DNA of 64,000 bases from Mariniflexile litorale (GCF_031128465.2 NZ_CP155618.1:1621501-1685500), one strand, 5' to 3'. Positions 8,891 to 18,827 are shown, counted from the stretch's first letter. The notes: a model not told the origin generated them from the letters alone. Translations and numbers: made by a program.

Positions 8891-9757
8891 CTAACTAATT
8901 AGATTAAATCTTAATAGCCCCTTTTTTAAACTATCTTGCCAATATGGTATTTCTATATTAAACTTTTTTAAGATTTTCGACTTATCTAAAACACTGTACA
9001 TAGGTCGACTGGCAAAAGTGGGATAATCTTTCGTTGCTATTGGTGTTAACTTAATATCAATTTTACTCTCTTTAAATATTTCATTAGCAAAATCATACCA
9101 ACTTATTTCTCCAAAATTACTATAATGATATGTACCAAAGTCTTGAGATTTAGCTTTTATAATATAAAAAATAAATTCGGCTAAATCTCCTGCATAAGTT
9201 GGTGTCCCTATTTGATCACTTACTATATTAAGTGAATCTTTTTCTTTTGCTAGTCTTAACATAGTCTTCATAAAATTATTTCCATGCTCAGAATATAACC
9301 AAGACGTTCTTATTAGAAAGTGCTTTTGTAATACTGATGCTATTTCTATTTCACCTTTCATTTTAGTTTCTCCATAAACGCTTACAGGGTGAGCTTTGTC
9401 TGTCTCTGTGTATGGTTTTTGTTTATTTCCATCAAACACAAAATCTGTAGAAATATGAATTAAAACAACACCAAATTCGTTACAAGCTAATGCTAAGTTT
9501 TTTGCTCCTGTTGCATTTATTTCAAAAGCTTTATCAACCTCTATTTCTGCTTTATCAACAGCTGTATAAGCCGCACAATTAATGCAATAATTTATTTGGT
9601 TATTTGTTTTGAAAAAAGTTTGGACTTGATTTAAATCACAAATATCAAGTTCTAAATAATCTGTGTAAATTACATTTAAATCATCATACTGTTTTTCAAC
9701 ATCCTTTATACAGCTTGCTAATTGTCCGTTACCCCCAGTAACTAAAATAGTTGTCAT
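8891..9757 (-). CDS. rmlD: dTDP-4-dehydrorhamnose reductase
   Basis: A 288-residue NAD(P)H-dependent SDR enzyme that makes the final dTDP-L-rhamnose. The cofactor loop TGGNGQL is at residues 7-13, the catalytic pair Y128/K132 is in VYGETK, and STDFVFDG near 103-110 is typical of RfbD. It is the last gene of a compact rml block: its start overlaps the end of rmlC by four bases (ATGA). Length is normal for the family. Confidence 0.93.
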   Translation of the reverse strand: MTTILVTGGNGQLASCIKDVEKQYDDLNVIYTDYLELDICDLNQVQTFFKTNNQINYCINCAAYTAVDKAEIEVDKAFEINATGAKNLALACNEFGVVLIHISTDFVFDGNKQKPYTETDKAHPVSVYGETKMKGEIEIASVLQKHFLIRTSWLYSEHGNNFMKTMLRLAKEKDSLNIVSDQIGTPTYAGDLAEFIFYIIKAKSQDFGTYHYSNFGEISWYDFANEIFKESKIDIKLTPIATKDYPTFASRPMYSVLDKSKILKKFNIEIPYWQDSLKKGLLRFNLIS

Positions 9758-10299
9758 AAAATAGCCTCCTTAAAAGTTGGTAATTGTAAATCTTTTTCAG
9801 AAACCACAAATTCTTTTTCATCTAATTTCCAATCAATATTTAAATCTTTATCATTATAAATAATACCTCCTTCTGACTCCTTATTATAAAAATTATCACA
9901 TTTATATGAAAAAATAGCACTATCACTTAAAACAATAAAACCATGGGCAACCCCCCGTGGTACAAACAATTGTTTTTTATTTTTTTCTGACAGTTCAATT
10001 GAAACATGTTGTCCATAGGATAAAGACCCTTTTCTAATATCTACAGCTACGTCTAAAACAGCTCCTTTAACAACTCTTACTAGCTTTGCTTGTGCAAATT
10101 CTCCTCTTTGATAATGAAGTCCTCTTAACACACCTTTAGAAGAAAAAGACTCGTTATCCTGAATAAAATTAACATTTTTTCCAATCAAATTATTGAAGAT
10201 TTTTTGGTTAAAACTCTCAAAAAAATAACCTCTGCTATCCTCGAAAACTTTTGGTTCTAGTATGAAACAGCCTTTTAATTTAGTTTCTTTTACTGTCAT
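9754..10299 (-). CDS. rmlC: dTDP-4-dehydrorhamnose 3,5-epimerase
   Basis: A 181-residue cupin epimerase. LEPKVFEDSRGYFFESF near residue 14 and the RGLHYQ motif with catalytic H62 are diagnostic, followed by the GVAHGF segment of the barrel. It epimerises dTDP-4-keto-6-deoxyglucose at C3 and C5. Its start overlaps the rmlA stop by one base (TAATG), and its stop overlaps the rmlD start, so the three are translated together. Confidence 0.93.
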   Translation of the reverse strand: MTVKETKLKGCFILEPKVFEDSRGYFFESFNQKIFNNLIGKNVNFIQDNESFSSKGVLRGLHYQRGEFAQAKLVRVVKGAVLDVAVDIRKGSLSYGQHVSIELSEKNKKQLFVPRGVAHGFIVLSDSAIFSYKCDNFYNKESEGGIIYNDKDLNIDWKLDEKEFVVSEKDLQLPTFKEAIL

Positions 10300-11165
10300 T
10301 ATTTATTATTAAGTAAGCCCAATAAATTTTTACCATAACCGCTTTTTAATAAGGGCTGTGCTAAAGCTTTAAATTGTTCTTTAGTTATATAACCCATTTC
10401 GAATGCAGCCCCTTCTATAGCGCCTATTTTCAATCCTTGACGTTCTTCAATTACTTCAACAAACTGAGATGCCTGCATTAAAGATTGAAACGTCCCTGTG
10501 TCTAGCCAAGCAGTTCCCCTATCTAAAATACTTACATTAAGTTTACCTTGTTTTAGATATTCTCTATTAACATCCGTAATTTCAAGTTCGCCTCTGGTAG
10601 AGGGTTTTATATTTTTAGCAATTTCTACTACTGAATTATCATAAAAATAAATACCAGGAACAGCATAATTTGATTTAGGTGTTTCTGGTTTTTCTTCTAT
10701 TGAAATAGCTTGTCCATTTTTATTAAATTCAACTACACCATAACGCTCAGGATCATTTACTCTATATGCATAAATAACACCTCCATCGGGATTATTGTTT
10801 GCTTGTAATAATTTGGACAATCCTGTACCATAAAAAATATTATCTCCTAATATTAAGGCTACTTTATCCTTTCCTATAAAATCTTCCCCAATTATAAAAG
10901 CCTCCGCTAATCCATTAGGGTTTTCTTGAACCGCATATTCAAATTTGCAGCCATACTTTTTACCGTCACCCAATAAGTCTTGAAATAAAGGCAAATCTTT
11001 TGGTGTGGAAATTATTAATATTTCGTTGATACCTGCATACATTAAAGTAGATAAGGGATAGTAAATCATAGGTTTATCATAAATAGGCATAAGTTGCTTA
11101 CTTACTGATAATGTTAAAGGGTGTAGTCTAGTTCCAGATCCACCTGCTAGTATGATTCCTTTCAT
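10299..11165 (-). CDS. rmlA: Glucose-1-phosphate thymidylyltransferase
   Basis: A 288-residue sugar nucleotidyltransferase. [11 protein letters not shown] at residues 8-18 is the nucleotide-binding loop, [11 protein letters not shown] contains the metal-binding Asp, and [19 protein letters not shown] is the RmlA-specific sugar-binding region. It forms dTDP-glucose from glucose-1-phosphate and dTTP. Three bases separate it from rmlB upstream. Length and motifs are canonical. Confidence 0.94.
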   Translation of the reverse strand: MKGIILAGGSGTRLHPLTLSVSKQLMPIYDKPMIYYPLSTLMYAGINEILIISTPKDLPLFQDLLGDGKKYGCKFEYAVQENPNGLAEAFIIGEDFIGKDKVALILGDNIFYGTGLSKLLQANNNPDGGVIYAYRVNDPERYGVVEFNKNGQAISIEEKPETPKSNYAVPGIYFYDNSVVEIAKNIKPSTRGELEITDVNREYLKQGKLNVSILDRGTAWLDTGTFQSLMQASQFVEVIEERQGLKIGAIEGAAFEMGYITKEQFKALAQPLLKSGYGKNLLGLLNNK

Positions 11166-11168
11166 TTT

Positions 11169-12230
11169 TTAATTGTATTGTTTTTCATAGTACAACTGAT
11201 AATCTCCGCTCGTAACACTATTTAACCATTCTTCATTGCTTGAATACCAATCAATCGTTTTATTTAAGCCTTCCTCAAAAGTTACCGATGGTTCCCAACC
11301 TAACTCCCTATTTATTTTTGACGCATCTATAGCATACCTTAAATCATGTCCTGGACGGTCTTTCACATAGGTAATTAACTTCTCAGAAGCACCTATTATT
11401 CTATTTAGCTTTTCGTCCATTTGTTGACATAACAATTTAACCAAATCGATATTTTTCCATTCGTTAAAACCTCCAATATTATAGGTTTCGTGGTTTTTAC
11501 CTTTGTGAAAAACCAAATCAATAGCAACAGCATGATCTTTTACATACAACCAGTCTCTTGTATAATTACCATCACCATAAACAGGTAATGGCTTGTTATT
11601 TATTATATTATTTATAAATAACGGAATCAACTTCTCAGGAAATTGATTTTGCCCATAGTTATTGGAGCAATTAGTAATAATATAAGGCATTCCATAGGTT
11701 TCACCATAAGCCCTTACAAAGTGATCTGAACTTGCTTTTGATGCTGAATACGGCGAGTTTGGATTATAAGACGTGGTCTCTGTAAACAAACCCGTTTCTC
11801 CTAAAGTTCCATAAACCTCATCGGTACTTATATGATAAAACAATTTATTGCTAAAGTTATCATTCCATGTGTTTTTAAATGCATTTAGAAGAATCATGGT
11901 TCCAATAACATTTGTTTTTACAAATGCCAAGGGATCTTTTATAGATCTATCTACATGCGACTCTGCTGCCAAATGAATGATTGAATCAAATTTATGTTCG
12001 TTAAATAATTCATTTACGAAGGTCTCATTGGTAATGTCTCCTTTTATAAACGTATAGTTTGGTTTGTTCTCTATATCTTTTAGATTTTCTAAATTACCTG
12101 CATAGGTTAGTGCATCTAAATTAAAAATATGATAGTTTGAGTATTTTTCAACAAACAACTTTACAACATGCGATCCAATAAAACCTGCGCCTCCTGTTAT
12201 TAATATTTTTAAGTCCACCTCGTTCATCAT
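11169..12230 (-). CDS. rmlB: dTDP-glucose 4,6-dehydratase
   Basis: A 353-residue extended SDR. The NAD loop ITGGAGFIGSH begins near residue 11; DALTYAGNLENL, STDEVYGTLGE and YSASKASSDH (Tyr/Lys pair) are RmlB hallmarks. It dehydrates dTDP-glucose to the 4-keto-6-deoxy intermediate. The MMNEVDLK start directly abuts the stop of the Wzz-like gene upstream; an ATG one codon later is equally possible. It heads the rmlBACD order read leftward. Confidence 0.94.
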   Translation of the reverse strand: MMNEVDLKILITGGAGFIGSHVVKLFVEKYSNYHIFNLDALTYAGNLENLKDIENKPNYTFIKGDITNETFVNELFNEHKFDSIIHLAAESHVDRSIKDPLAFVKTNVIGTMILLNAFKNTWNDNFSNKLFYHISTDEVYGTLGETGLFTETTSYNPNSPYSASKASSDHFVRAYGETYGMPYIITNCSNNYGQNQFPEKLIPLFINNIINNKPLPVYGDGNYTRDWLYVKDHAVAIDLVFHKGKNHETYNIGGFNEWKNIDLVKLLCQQMDEKLNRIIGASEKLITYVKDRPGHDLRYAIDASKINRELGWEPSVTFEEGLNKTIDWYSSNEEWLNSVTSGDYQLYYEKQYN

Positions 12231-13232
12231 TTATAATTCTTTAGCTTTTCTATTCAAAAACGTTAAGAATGTCCAAGCAAAAAATAATCCAATTAATATG
12301 GTTGGTATTAAAAATAATCCATATTTAAATAAATTACTTTTAACTCCTTGTGCTTTACCAAAATACATTACTCTTATTATGTTTTTTTGCTCTTTTAAAT
12401 TTAATTTGTTTAAAGCAGTATTACTAATTAAATTATTTTTAAACTCTAAAAGAGCCGGTATATCCAACCCGTTTTCTCCTCCTAAAAAAACAGACTCATC
12501 CCTTATTGCTTTTGATGTACTATTAAGCGTATTAGAATAATTCTCAACCAATACATCAACTTGTTTAATTAACCTATTATTCTCGTTAATTTTCTCTTCT
12601 AAATTTGTTAAATAAATATCTTTTAATTCTTTAAAATAATCATTATCATTAATATATTCCATTATTTTTAATACAGCACTTCGCTCATTATCAATACTTT
12701 TATAATAAAAAGAAATTTTATAATTAAGATTTACATTTCTTTTTGCTAAAAATTCATTTATAAGGACTTGGTTGTTTGAATTTTCCTGACTTCCTAAAAA
12801 AGATAAATATTTTAAATCCAATTCTAAATCCAAATCTTTCTCTGAGTCTCGTTCTTTAACTGGTTCTATTTCTATTTTAAAATCATGTAAATCATGTAAA
12901 TCGATTCCAATTCTATCAAAAAAAGCATAGTCTCTTGAATCAATTTTAGACTGAATTTCTTTAACTATACTGTATAAATAATCTTTACTTTCAAAGTTTG
13001 GCTTTACTATAATTTCTATTTTTTTTCTAGTTGTAGAAATATTAGATAAAAAATAACTTAGACCTAAACCAACAACGATAATTACTGATAAAGCTATTAG
13101 GTTTTTTTTAAAAAAAAGAAATAATCTAAGGAAACTAATAAATAATCTATTAAAAGCCTTTCCAATTAGTTTAAATAGCTGACCTAAATCTACTTCTTCT
13201 GATTGCTGTGGTCTTGGTAAATCGTTACTCAT
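12231..13232 (-). CDS. Wzz-like membrane protein, possible chain-length regulator
   Basis: A 333-residue protein with a short cytoplasmic N-terminus, a hydrophobic helix at about residues 43-65 (after a basic aromatic segment), a charged periplasmic domain of roughly 240 residues with helical Glu/Lys/Asn-rich parts, and a second hydrophobic helix near 305-327. This two-helix topology is that of Wzz/chain-length determinant proteins that set polysaccharide length at the inner membrane. The family assignment rests on topology and on its position in front of rmlB rather than on clear motifs. It may be cotranscribed with the rml genes. Confidence 0.55.
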   Translation of the reverse strand: MSNDLPRPQQSEEVDLGQLFKLIGKAFNRLFISFLRLFLFFKKNLIALSVIIVVGLGLSYFLSNISTTRKKIEIIVKPNFESKDYLYSIVKEIQSKIDSRDYAFFDRIGIDLHDLHDFKIEIEPVKERDSEKDLDLELDLKYLSFLGSQENSNNQVLINEFLAKRNVNLNYKISFYYKSIDNERSAVLKIMEYINDNDYFKELKDIYLTNLEEKINENNRLIKQVDVLVENYSNTLNSTSKAIRDESVFLGGENGLDIPALLEFKNNLISNTALNKLNLKEQKNIIRVMYFGKAQGVKSNLFKYGLFLIPTILIGLFFAWTFLTFLNRKAKEL

Positions 13233-13246
13233 ATTATAAAATATTT

Positions 13247-14938
13247 TTAATTAAATATTTGCTCTATTATTTTTTTAGTAATTAAATAGGTTGGTTTTAC
13301 ACCTGTAGTACCTAAACCTCCCGACGCTAATGTGGCACCTGTTTCTAAAGGATTATCACTGGCATAATAAGCATATCTTACTTTAACATCTGGACTAATG
13401 CTTCTCCTTACTTTTGAGGCTGCTTGAATGGCTTTTTGATAATGTGCGCCTTCCATTTCTAAACCAATAACCCGCCATGTTGAATTGTAAAAGAATTTTA
13501 AAATGTCCTTATTTTGTAATGATGTTCCTAAAACGGTAATCATAGTGCCTTCATACACATCAACACCTTCTCCTTCTAAATCCTTTTTTGAAAGTTCGTT
13601 TACAAACGGATAATTATCGGCTGTTCCTTCAAAAATATGAGCTGTTGGTATCATTATATCTCCTTTTCCTCCTTCTAAAATTCCTGCTTTTCCCATAATG
13701 GATATAGATTCTATATTTGAAAGAATTTTATTTCCTTTTACTTTATAAGGCTTTAATAACTCATCTATAGTTTCATAAGCTTGTTCGCCAAAAGCATAAT
13801 CCATAACTACTATAACTGGCTTTTCAGATGCTATTTTTTCTTCATTAACTTGAATATCCAATTTTGAAATATCTAACTTACTCGTATCAAAAATTTGAAC
13901 ATCAATTTTTGTTCCGGAGGCATCTTCAATATAAACCATGCCGTTTTGTAACGCTTCTTTCGTTACTTTATTTCGTAAATCATCATTCTCCTTCTTACTC
14001 AAAGACTCATAAATACTATAAATATCTTTTGTTGCTGAAGTTTTTAAAGCTGATGGGGCAAAAAGCGTATTCATAACACTATGCATATTGGCACTAATGA
14101 TATGTATAGGTCTTTCTAATAAATTGTTTTTAAAAAGAACACCCTTGATTGTATCTGCCCAAATTTCACCATGTATGTGATGTCCTAACCGCTCTCTTAA
14201 AACCGGACTAAAAGTTACAGTACGTTTGTTATTATTTATTTGCTCTTCAATAGCTAATTTTCCCAACCAATACACAATGTGTAATAACCGTTCTGGTTGC
14301 GACGGTGTCGCAAAACTTGAATAAATAGCTCTTAACTCATTAAATGTATGTCCTAAAATATTGGCAGTATGGGTTATGGCAACTTCTCGTTCAGTTTGCG
14401 TTAGTTTTTCTTTTGATAAAACCGCACTTTGGAGTTTGGTCCAATCTCTTGTTGTTGTTCCACTTTCATCGATTAAAACACGATTACTAATTTTATGCGA
14501 TTCAATAAAAATAAAAGTAATGTGCGTTAAAATATCATAGATTTCAGAGCGTCCGCGCGTAATCTCAATATTCATTTGCTCTGCATCAATTCTGTAACAA
14601 TTACGTCTTCTTTTCTCTGGAATTATAGGCTTAAAATGTGAATTTGAATACCCTTCATCACTTGTTAAATTAATAAATGTGCACTCTTCAATACCTATAG
14701 GAAGCCTGTCTATTACATAAAGCAACCCTTCTAATTCCGCTTTTTCTTCACCTATAGAACCGTAAATTTCTGGTCGTAAAAGCAATAATGATTGGCGAAG
14801 TGTTTCACCCGAAATACCCATGGGTTTATAAAAGCCCCTGTTAAATAAATGGCGCATAGTAATATACATCCGTTCGATGGCATTCGAGCTTTCTTGGGCT
14901 CTCGTTCTTTCGTGATGTTTTTTGTTACTCATACTCAT
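13247..14938 (-). CDS. Uncharacterised protein with nucleoside-phosphorylase-like C-terminus (possibly DUF6909)
   Basis: A 563-residue soluble protein without signal peptide or membrane helix. I do not recognise a named function; it may belong to the Bacteroidota family DUF6909. The last ~200 residues contain GLEMEGAHY and, about 40 residues later, YYASDNPLE, which parallel the EMEG and catalytic Asp segments of the PNP/MTA-nucleosidase superfamily. The N-terminal half has ITMRHLFNRGFYKPMG and no recognised motif. The start could be either of two ATGs two codons apart. It lies 14 bases upstream of the Wzz-like gene and 23 bases downstream of the GH3 gene. Confidence 0.5.
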   Translation of the reverse strand: MSMSNKKHHERTRAQESSNAIERMYITMRHLFNRGFYKPMGISGETLRQSLLLLRPEIYGSIGEEKAELEGLLYVIDRLPIGIEECTFINLTSDEGYSNSHFKPIIPEKRRRNCYRIDAEQMNIEITRGRSEIYDILTHITFIFIESHKISNRVLIDESGTTTRDWTKLQSAVLSKEKLTQTEREVAITHTANILGHTFNELRAIYSSFATPSQPERLLHIVYWLGKLAIEEQINNNKRTVTFSPVLRERLGHHIHGEIWADTIKGVLFKNNLLERPIHIISANMHSVMNTLFAPSALKTSATKDIYSIYESLSKKENDDLRNKVTKEALQNGMVYIEDASGTKIDVQIFDTSKLDISKLDIQVNEEKIASEKPVIVVMDYAFGEQAYETIDELLKPYKVKGNKILSNIESISIMGKAGILEGGKGDIMIPTAHIFEGTADNYPFVNELSKKDLEGEGVDVYEGTMITVLGTSLQNKDILKFFYNSTWRVIGLEMEGAHYQKAIQAASKVRRSISPDVKVRYAYYASDNPLETGATLASGGLGTTGVKPTYLITKKIIEQIFN

Positions 14939-14961
14939 TTTTTAACGTGCCAAATATACTA

Positions 14962-16464
14962 CTATTTGGTTTCATTTGTGTGTGGGAAACCCTCAACTAT
15001 TTTTCTATCGTTGGACAGTCTTGGTAGCTTATTTTGTCCTCCTAATTTTCCAACTGATTTCATATATTCTTGAAATCCGCCTTTTTTTACTTTTGTTATT
15101 TTAAGTGGTTGTAAAACCTTGCCTTTTATTAAATCGTAATAATACGTGTTTTGCTTTTGAAGGGATTCATCTATTTTTTTAGCTAATTTCAACACATCTA
15201 CAGGTTCATTTTCAAACTCTACAAACCATTCATGATACGGCAACCCCTCATTTGAATTTATTTGAGGAGCCACTGTAAACTCTGAAACTCTAATATTAGT
15301 ACCTAAAACAGCTTCCTGCATGGCTTGTTCAACTTCTTTGCCAATAACATGTTCTCCAAATGCCGAAATAAAATGTTTAATGCGGCCTGATACGATAACG
15401 CGATATGGTTGTGTAGAAGTAAATTCAACCGTATCCCCAACATTATAAGCCCAAAGACCTGCATTTGTTGAAATAATCATCACATAATTTATACCAATCT
15501 CAACATCCTTAATACTGATTCGTTTTGGATTATCGTTGAAAAATTCATCTGCTTTAACAAACTCATAAAAAATACCTGAATTTAGCTGAAGCAACATCCC
15601 CTTTTCATTCTGTTTGTCTTGAAATGCAAAAAAGCCTTCGCTAGCTGGATACAGTTCTATGCTATCTACTTTTCTACCTATAAGGTTCTCAAATTTGGCT
15701 CTATAAGGTTCGTAATTTACACCTCCAAATATAAAGAGGTTGAAGTTTTTAAAAATGTCACCTACTTTCTTACCTGTTTTTTGCTGAAGCTTTTCAAAAT
15801 ACATTTGTACCCAAGACGGAATACCCGAAATAATAGTCATATTCTGCTGAAGCGTTTCGTCAACAATCGCATCTACTTTAGTTTCCCAATCTTCTATACA
15901 ATTGGTTCCCCATGAAGGTAATCTATTTTTTTGAAGGTACTTAGGTACATAATGTGCTACAATACCCGAAAGACGTCCTAATTGAATGCCATTTTGTTCT
16001 TTAAGAATGGGGCTTCCTTGAAGGAAAATCATTTTCCCATCAACAAATTTGCTGTTTCCTGTTTCATTAATGTACAATAAAATAGCATTTCTGGCAGCTT
16101 CCACATGATAAGGCATGCTTTCTTTGGTGATAGGAATGTATTTAGAACCCGATGTAGTACCCGAGGTTTTAGCAAAATAAGCAGGCTTTCCTTTCCAAAG
16201 AATATGCTCTTCACCCGCCACAACACGCTCTACGTAAGGTTTTAAATCTTCATAATCTCGTATGGGAACCCGTTTAACAAAATCTTCATAAGAATTAATA
16301 CTTATAAAATCGTGGTCTTTACCAAATTGAGTGCCGGCAGCTTCTGAAATTAGGTATTTAAACACCTTATCTTGAGTTTCAAAAGGCTTTTTTGCCCACT
16401 TTTGAACCTTATAATACACACGTTTTGCAAAAGGTTTTGCTAAAGCCGATTTTATTGATATCAT
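14962..16464 (-). CDS. GH3 family acyl-amido synthetase
   Basis: A 500-residue member of the GH3 (auxin-responsive) adenylate-forming family. KTSGTTSGSKYIPIT near residue 110 is the ATP phosphate-binding motif, and LYPASEGFFAFQD with VGDTVEF further on match the adenylate-binding motifs. Plant GH3 enzymes couple acyl acids to amino acids; bacterial homologues are mostly uncharacterised and the substrate is unknown here. The IKHFISAFGEHV segment near residue 370 begins the mobile C-terminal region. It is the upstream partner of the phosphorylase-like gene. Confidence 0.75.
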   Translation of the reverse strand: MISIKSALAKPFAKRVYYKVQKWAKKPFETQDKVFKYLISEAAGTQFGKDHDFISINSYEDFVKRVPIRDYEDLKPYVERVVAGEEHILWKGKPAYFAKTSGTTSGSKYIPITKESMPYHVEAARNAILLYINETGNSKFVDGKMIFLQGSPILKEQNGIQLGRLSGIVAHYVPKYLQKNRLPSWGTNCIEDWETKVDAIVDETLQQNMTIISGIPSWVQMYFEKLQQKTGKKVGDIFKNFNLFIFGGVNYEPYRAKFENLIGRKVDSIELYPASEGFFAFQDKQNEKGMLLQLNSGIFYEFVKADEFFNDNPKRISIKDVEIGINYVMIISTNAGLWAYNVGDTVEFTSTQPYRVIVSGRIKHFISAFGEHVIGKEVEQAMQEAVLGTNIRVSEFTVAPQINSNEGLPYHEWFVEFENEPVDVLKLAKKIDESLQKQNTYYYDLIKGKVLQPLKITKVKKGGFQEYMKSVGKLGGQNKLPRLSNDRKIVEGFPHTNETK

Positions 16465-16556
16465 CTATTTATTAAATGTTGTTATTATTAATGTGAGATG
16501 TAACTTTCTTTCAATTATTTCTTTCTTAATTAAACTTTTAATCATGAATGTTTCAT

Positions 16557-17426
16557 TTATTTAAAATCTATAAAGTTTGTTGGATTTATAGGATAACCAT
16601 CATTCCAAAGTTCAAAATGCAAATGCGGCCCCGTAGAAAGCTCGCCAGCGTTTCCTGCGGAAGCAATAACTTCGCCTGCCTTAACCAAATCGCCTTGCGC
16701 CTTTGTTAAAGCTGAGTTGTGTTTATATACTGAGATTAGTCCATAACTATGTTCAATAATAACCACATACCCGGTATTAGCGGTCCATTCGGCAAAAATA
16801 ACAATCCCATCTGCCGTGGCTTTTATGGGCGTGCCTTTAGCTACTACAATATCTACTGCGAAATGTTTGTTTTTCACATTATACGATTCGCTTATAGTAC
16901 CATTTACAGGAGGAAATAACACAAAATTGGATGCCGATGTTGCAGACTCAAACAAATTATACTTGTCTTCCTTATCTACTTTTTGTCTTAAAATAGAATC
17001 TTCAACTGTTGGCTTTAAATTTACCTCGCTAGCTTCTAATTTAATCGCTTGAATAATAGAATCTCTAGAAAAATCTATCGTACTAACTTCACCTTGTAAA
17101 ACCTTTTTTATAGATGCATAATAGCGATCGTTCATAGTTATTACTTGCTGTAATGAGTCTGTTTTATAATTTAGCTCGATGGCTTTTTTCTTTAATGTTG
17201 CAGAGGAGTAGCCTGGTATATATTCTTTTAAAGTTGTAAAAGCAATAAGCATGGTTGTTCCTGCAATTAAAATAATTGCCGTTAAAGAAACTAAAACAAA
17301 TACATTTAAACGCGTTAATTTAATGGATAAGCGCTCCTCAAACGTATGCTCGTTAAGTATAACCAATCGATACTTATCAAGTAATTTCCGCTTTATCTCC
17401 CTTTTTTTTGGTTTTTTTTTGTACAT
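16557..17426 (-). CDS. M23 family metallopeptidase, membrane-anchored
   Basis: A 289-residue LytM-type peptidoglycan endopeptidase. A basic cytoplasmic tail is followed by one membrane helix at residues 41-65, a periplasmic helical linker (70-160), and an M23 domain. The zinc ligands are visible: H188 and D192 in HFAVD and H270 in HLHFE, with H268 as the catalytic histidine. Length and layout match the flavobacterial M23 proteins commonly found beside GH3 genes. It probably trims stem-peptide cross-links during growth or division. Confidence 0.82.
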   Translation of the reverse strand: MYKKKPKKREIKRKLLDKYRLVILNEHTFEERLSIKLTRLNVFVLVSLTAIILIAGTTMLIAFTTLKEYIPGYSSATLKKKAIELNYKTDSLQQVITMNDRYYASIKKVLQGEVSTIDFSRDSIIQAIKLEASEVNLKPTVEDSILRQKVDKEDKYNLFESATSASNFVLFPPVNGTISESYNVKNKHFAVDIVVAKGTPIKATADGIVIFAEWTANTGYVVIIEHSYGLISVYKHNSALTKAQGDLVKAGEVIASAGNAGELSTGPHLHFELWNDGYPINPTNFIDFK

Positions 17427-17514
17427 CTTAAAACAAAATTAAATAAAAATATGTCAAGACTGGTTGCTTTATGCTAAAGTTATACCCAAAACGATTTTAT
17501 TAAACTTTAATTAT

Positions 17515-17522
17515 TAACTTTG
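17515..17522 (+). promoter_or_regulatory. -7 promoter element for tatA
   Basis: TAACTTTG matches the TAnnTTTG consensus and ends 19 bases before the tatA start codon, giving a short leader. No clear -33 element is visible. Confidence 0.45.
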
Positions 17523-17541
17523 CAGAATTAAATTCATAATC

Positions 17542-17721
17542 ATGATTTCATTAAATACATTCTTAGTTATTGGGCCAATGCAAATTGTTCTAATTGTTGT
17601 TATTGTCTTATTATTATTTGGTGGAAAGAAAATTCCAGAATTAATGAGGGGTCTTGGGAGTGGTATTAAAGAGTTTAAAGATGCCAGTAAAGAAGACGAT
17701 AAAAAAGAGGATAAAAAGTAG
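17542..17721 (+). CDS. tatA: Twin-arginine translocase subunit TatA/E family
   Basis: A 59-residue protein on the plus strand inside an otherwise leftward region. The N-terminal membrane helix (about residues 7-26, [15 protein letters not shown]), the FGGKKIPEL hinge motif at residues 26-34, an amphipathic helix and a Lys/Asp/Glu-rich tail (EDDKKEDKK) are the complete TatA layout. It forms the pore of the Tat export system for folded proteins; no tatC is in the window. It has its own -7 element and a strong terminator. Its small size makes it easy to miss. Confidence 0.88.
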   Translation: MISLNTFLVIGPMQIVLIVVIVLLLFGGKKIPELMRGLGSGIKEFKDASKEDDKKEDKK

Positions 17722-17736
17722 TAAATCTTCTTTTGA

Positions 17737-17786
17737 TATAAAAACAAAAAGACCAACATTATTGTGTTGGTCTTTTTGTTTTTATA
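17737..17786. terminator. Bidirectional terminator between tatA and the DUF4837 gene
   Basis: A perfect 22-base inverted repeat (17737-17758 with 17765-17786) around a 6-base loop. The GACCAACA core is flanked by A-runs on the left and T-runs on the right, so the hairpin ends transcripts from both convergent genes. Confidence 0.88.
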
Positions 17787-17794
17787 TCTTATAC

Positions 17795-18805
17795 CTAATT
17801 TATTCTAACCGATTTAATTATAGCCTCTAACTCCAATATGTAATCGCGCTTTTCAACCGATGGGGCAAAGGCAAACCCTTCAACAAACACCCATCTTTTA
17901 TTAATTTTATCTTCAATAGCGTAATTTATAAATGGTCCACCCATAAAATCGGCTTTTAAATCCCACAATCCTTTCGTTTCAATTGTAAATTTATTATCAA
18001 CCATCGTTATATTTGTATATGGAGCATAAGAATCTTCTGTGGTCATATATGATTCTATTTTTTCACCATCCGATTTTATATCGCCATCTTGTCTTCCTTT
18101 AATATGAGCTTTACCAATTGAATCTCTTATCTTAACTATTTGATTTACTAAACTATCATTTCTTTTAATGGCTGAATATGGCACTTCAAAAATCATTAAA
18201 TTAGTGGTTCCTGTGGTAATATCTTTTCTAATCCAAAAGAAATTATCAGTCTCCTTCGTTATCCGGTAAGCTGAAGGAAATTGAATGGTTAATCCCAATT
18301 TTTTTTGAATTGAAGTGAAATTATGAGGTGATTTAGCCATTTGTCGCTGTCTTGCTACTATTTCTTCGCTTCTAAATGTTTTAACTATTTTTGATGCATT
18401 ATCATTTATAGCACCTACGAGTTGTTCTCTAGATTGCCCCTTAACTACAATAACTTTTTGAGGTTGCGCATATACATTATTCAAAATTTCTACTCCAGCA
18501 TCTTTATTCACTTCAATTTTTAAAACGGTTCTGTTTTTTGTTACAAAACCCGAGAAAACAGATGGTGGTATTTGACTAATGGTAAACATAGGTTCGTCTT
18601 GTGGTAATCCATAAATTGGAGCTGTAAGCACGTTTCTAATAGCATCTCCTACACTACCGTTCCATAATTCATTATCTATAACTACAGATATATTGTTAAT
18701 GCTTCCTGATGAGTCTAAAAGCATCTTATCTTGAGATGATTTTTTATCACCACAAGAAACAAATAACGTTAGTAAAATTGCCGAAAAAAGAATATTACGC
18801 ATCAT
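17795..18805 (-). CDS. DUF4837 family lipoprotein
   Basis: A 336-residue secreted lipoprotein. The signal sequence ends in the lipobox LFVSCG, so Cys18 is the likely lipidation site. The body matches my recollection of the Bacteroidota family DUF4837, with FPSAYRITKETDNFFWIRKD near the middle; no catalytic motif is seen and the role is unknown. It follows the LysM transglycosylase gene by 22 bases on the same strand and is probably cotranscribed, which hints at an envelope function. Confidence 0.7.
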   Translation of the reverse strand: MMRNILFSAILLTLFVSCGDKKSSQDKMLLDSSGSINNISVVIDNELWNGSVGDAIRNVLTAPIYGLPQDEPMFTISQIPPSVFSGFVTKNRTVLKIEVNKDAGVEILNNVYAQPQKVIVVKGQSREQLVGAINDNASKIVKTFRSEEIVARQRQMAKSPHNFTSIQKKLGLTIQFPSAYRITKETDNFFWIRKDITTGTTNLMIFEVPYSAIKRNDSLVNQIVKIRDSIGKAHIKGRQDGDIKSDGEKIESYMTTEDSYAPYTNITMVDNKFTIETKGLWDLKADFMGGPFINYAIEDKINKRWVFVEGFAFAPSVEKRDYILELEAIIKSVRIN

Positions 18806-18827
18806 TTAAAATTTGGTTTAAGGAAAT

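Noticed and set aside
1-13232. A mobile genomic island
   Set aside because: The surface-sugar genes look accessory and very AT-rich, but no integrase, insertion sequence, tRNA junction or flanking repeat is visible in the window.
17542-17721. The overlapping 81-codon minus-strand open frame (17514-17759) as the real gene
   Set aside because: The plus strand encodes a complete TatA with hinge motif, promoter element and terminator; the minus frame is a hydrophobic mirror of it.
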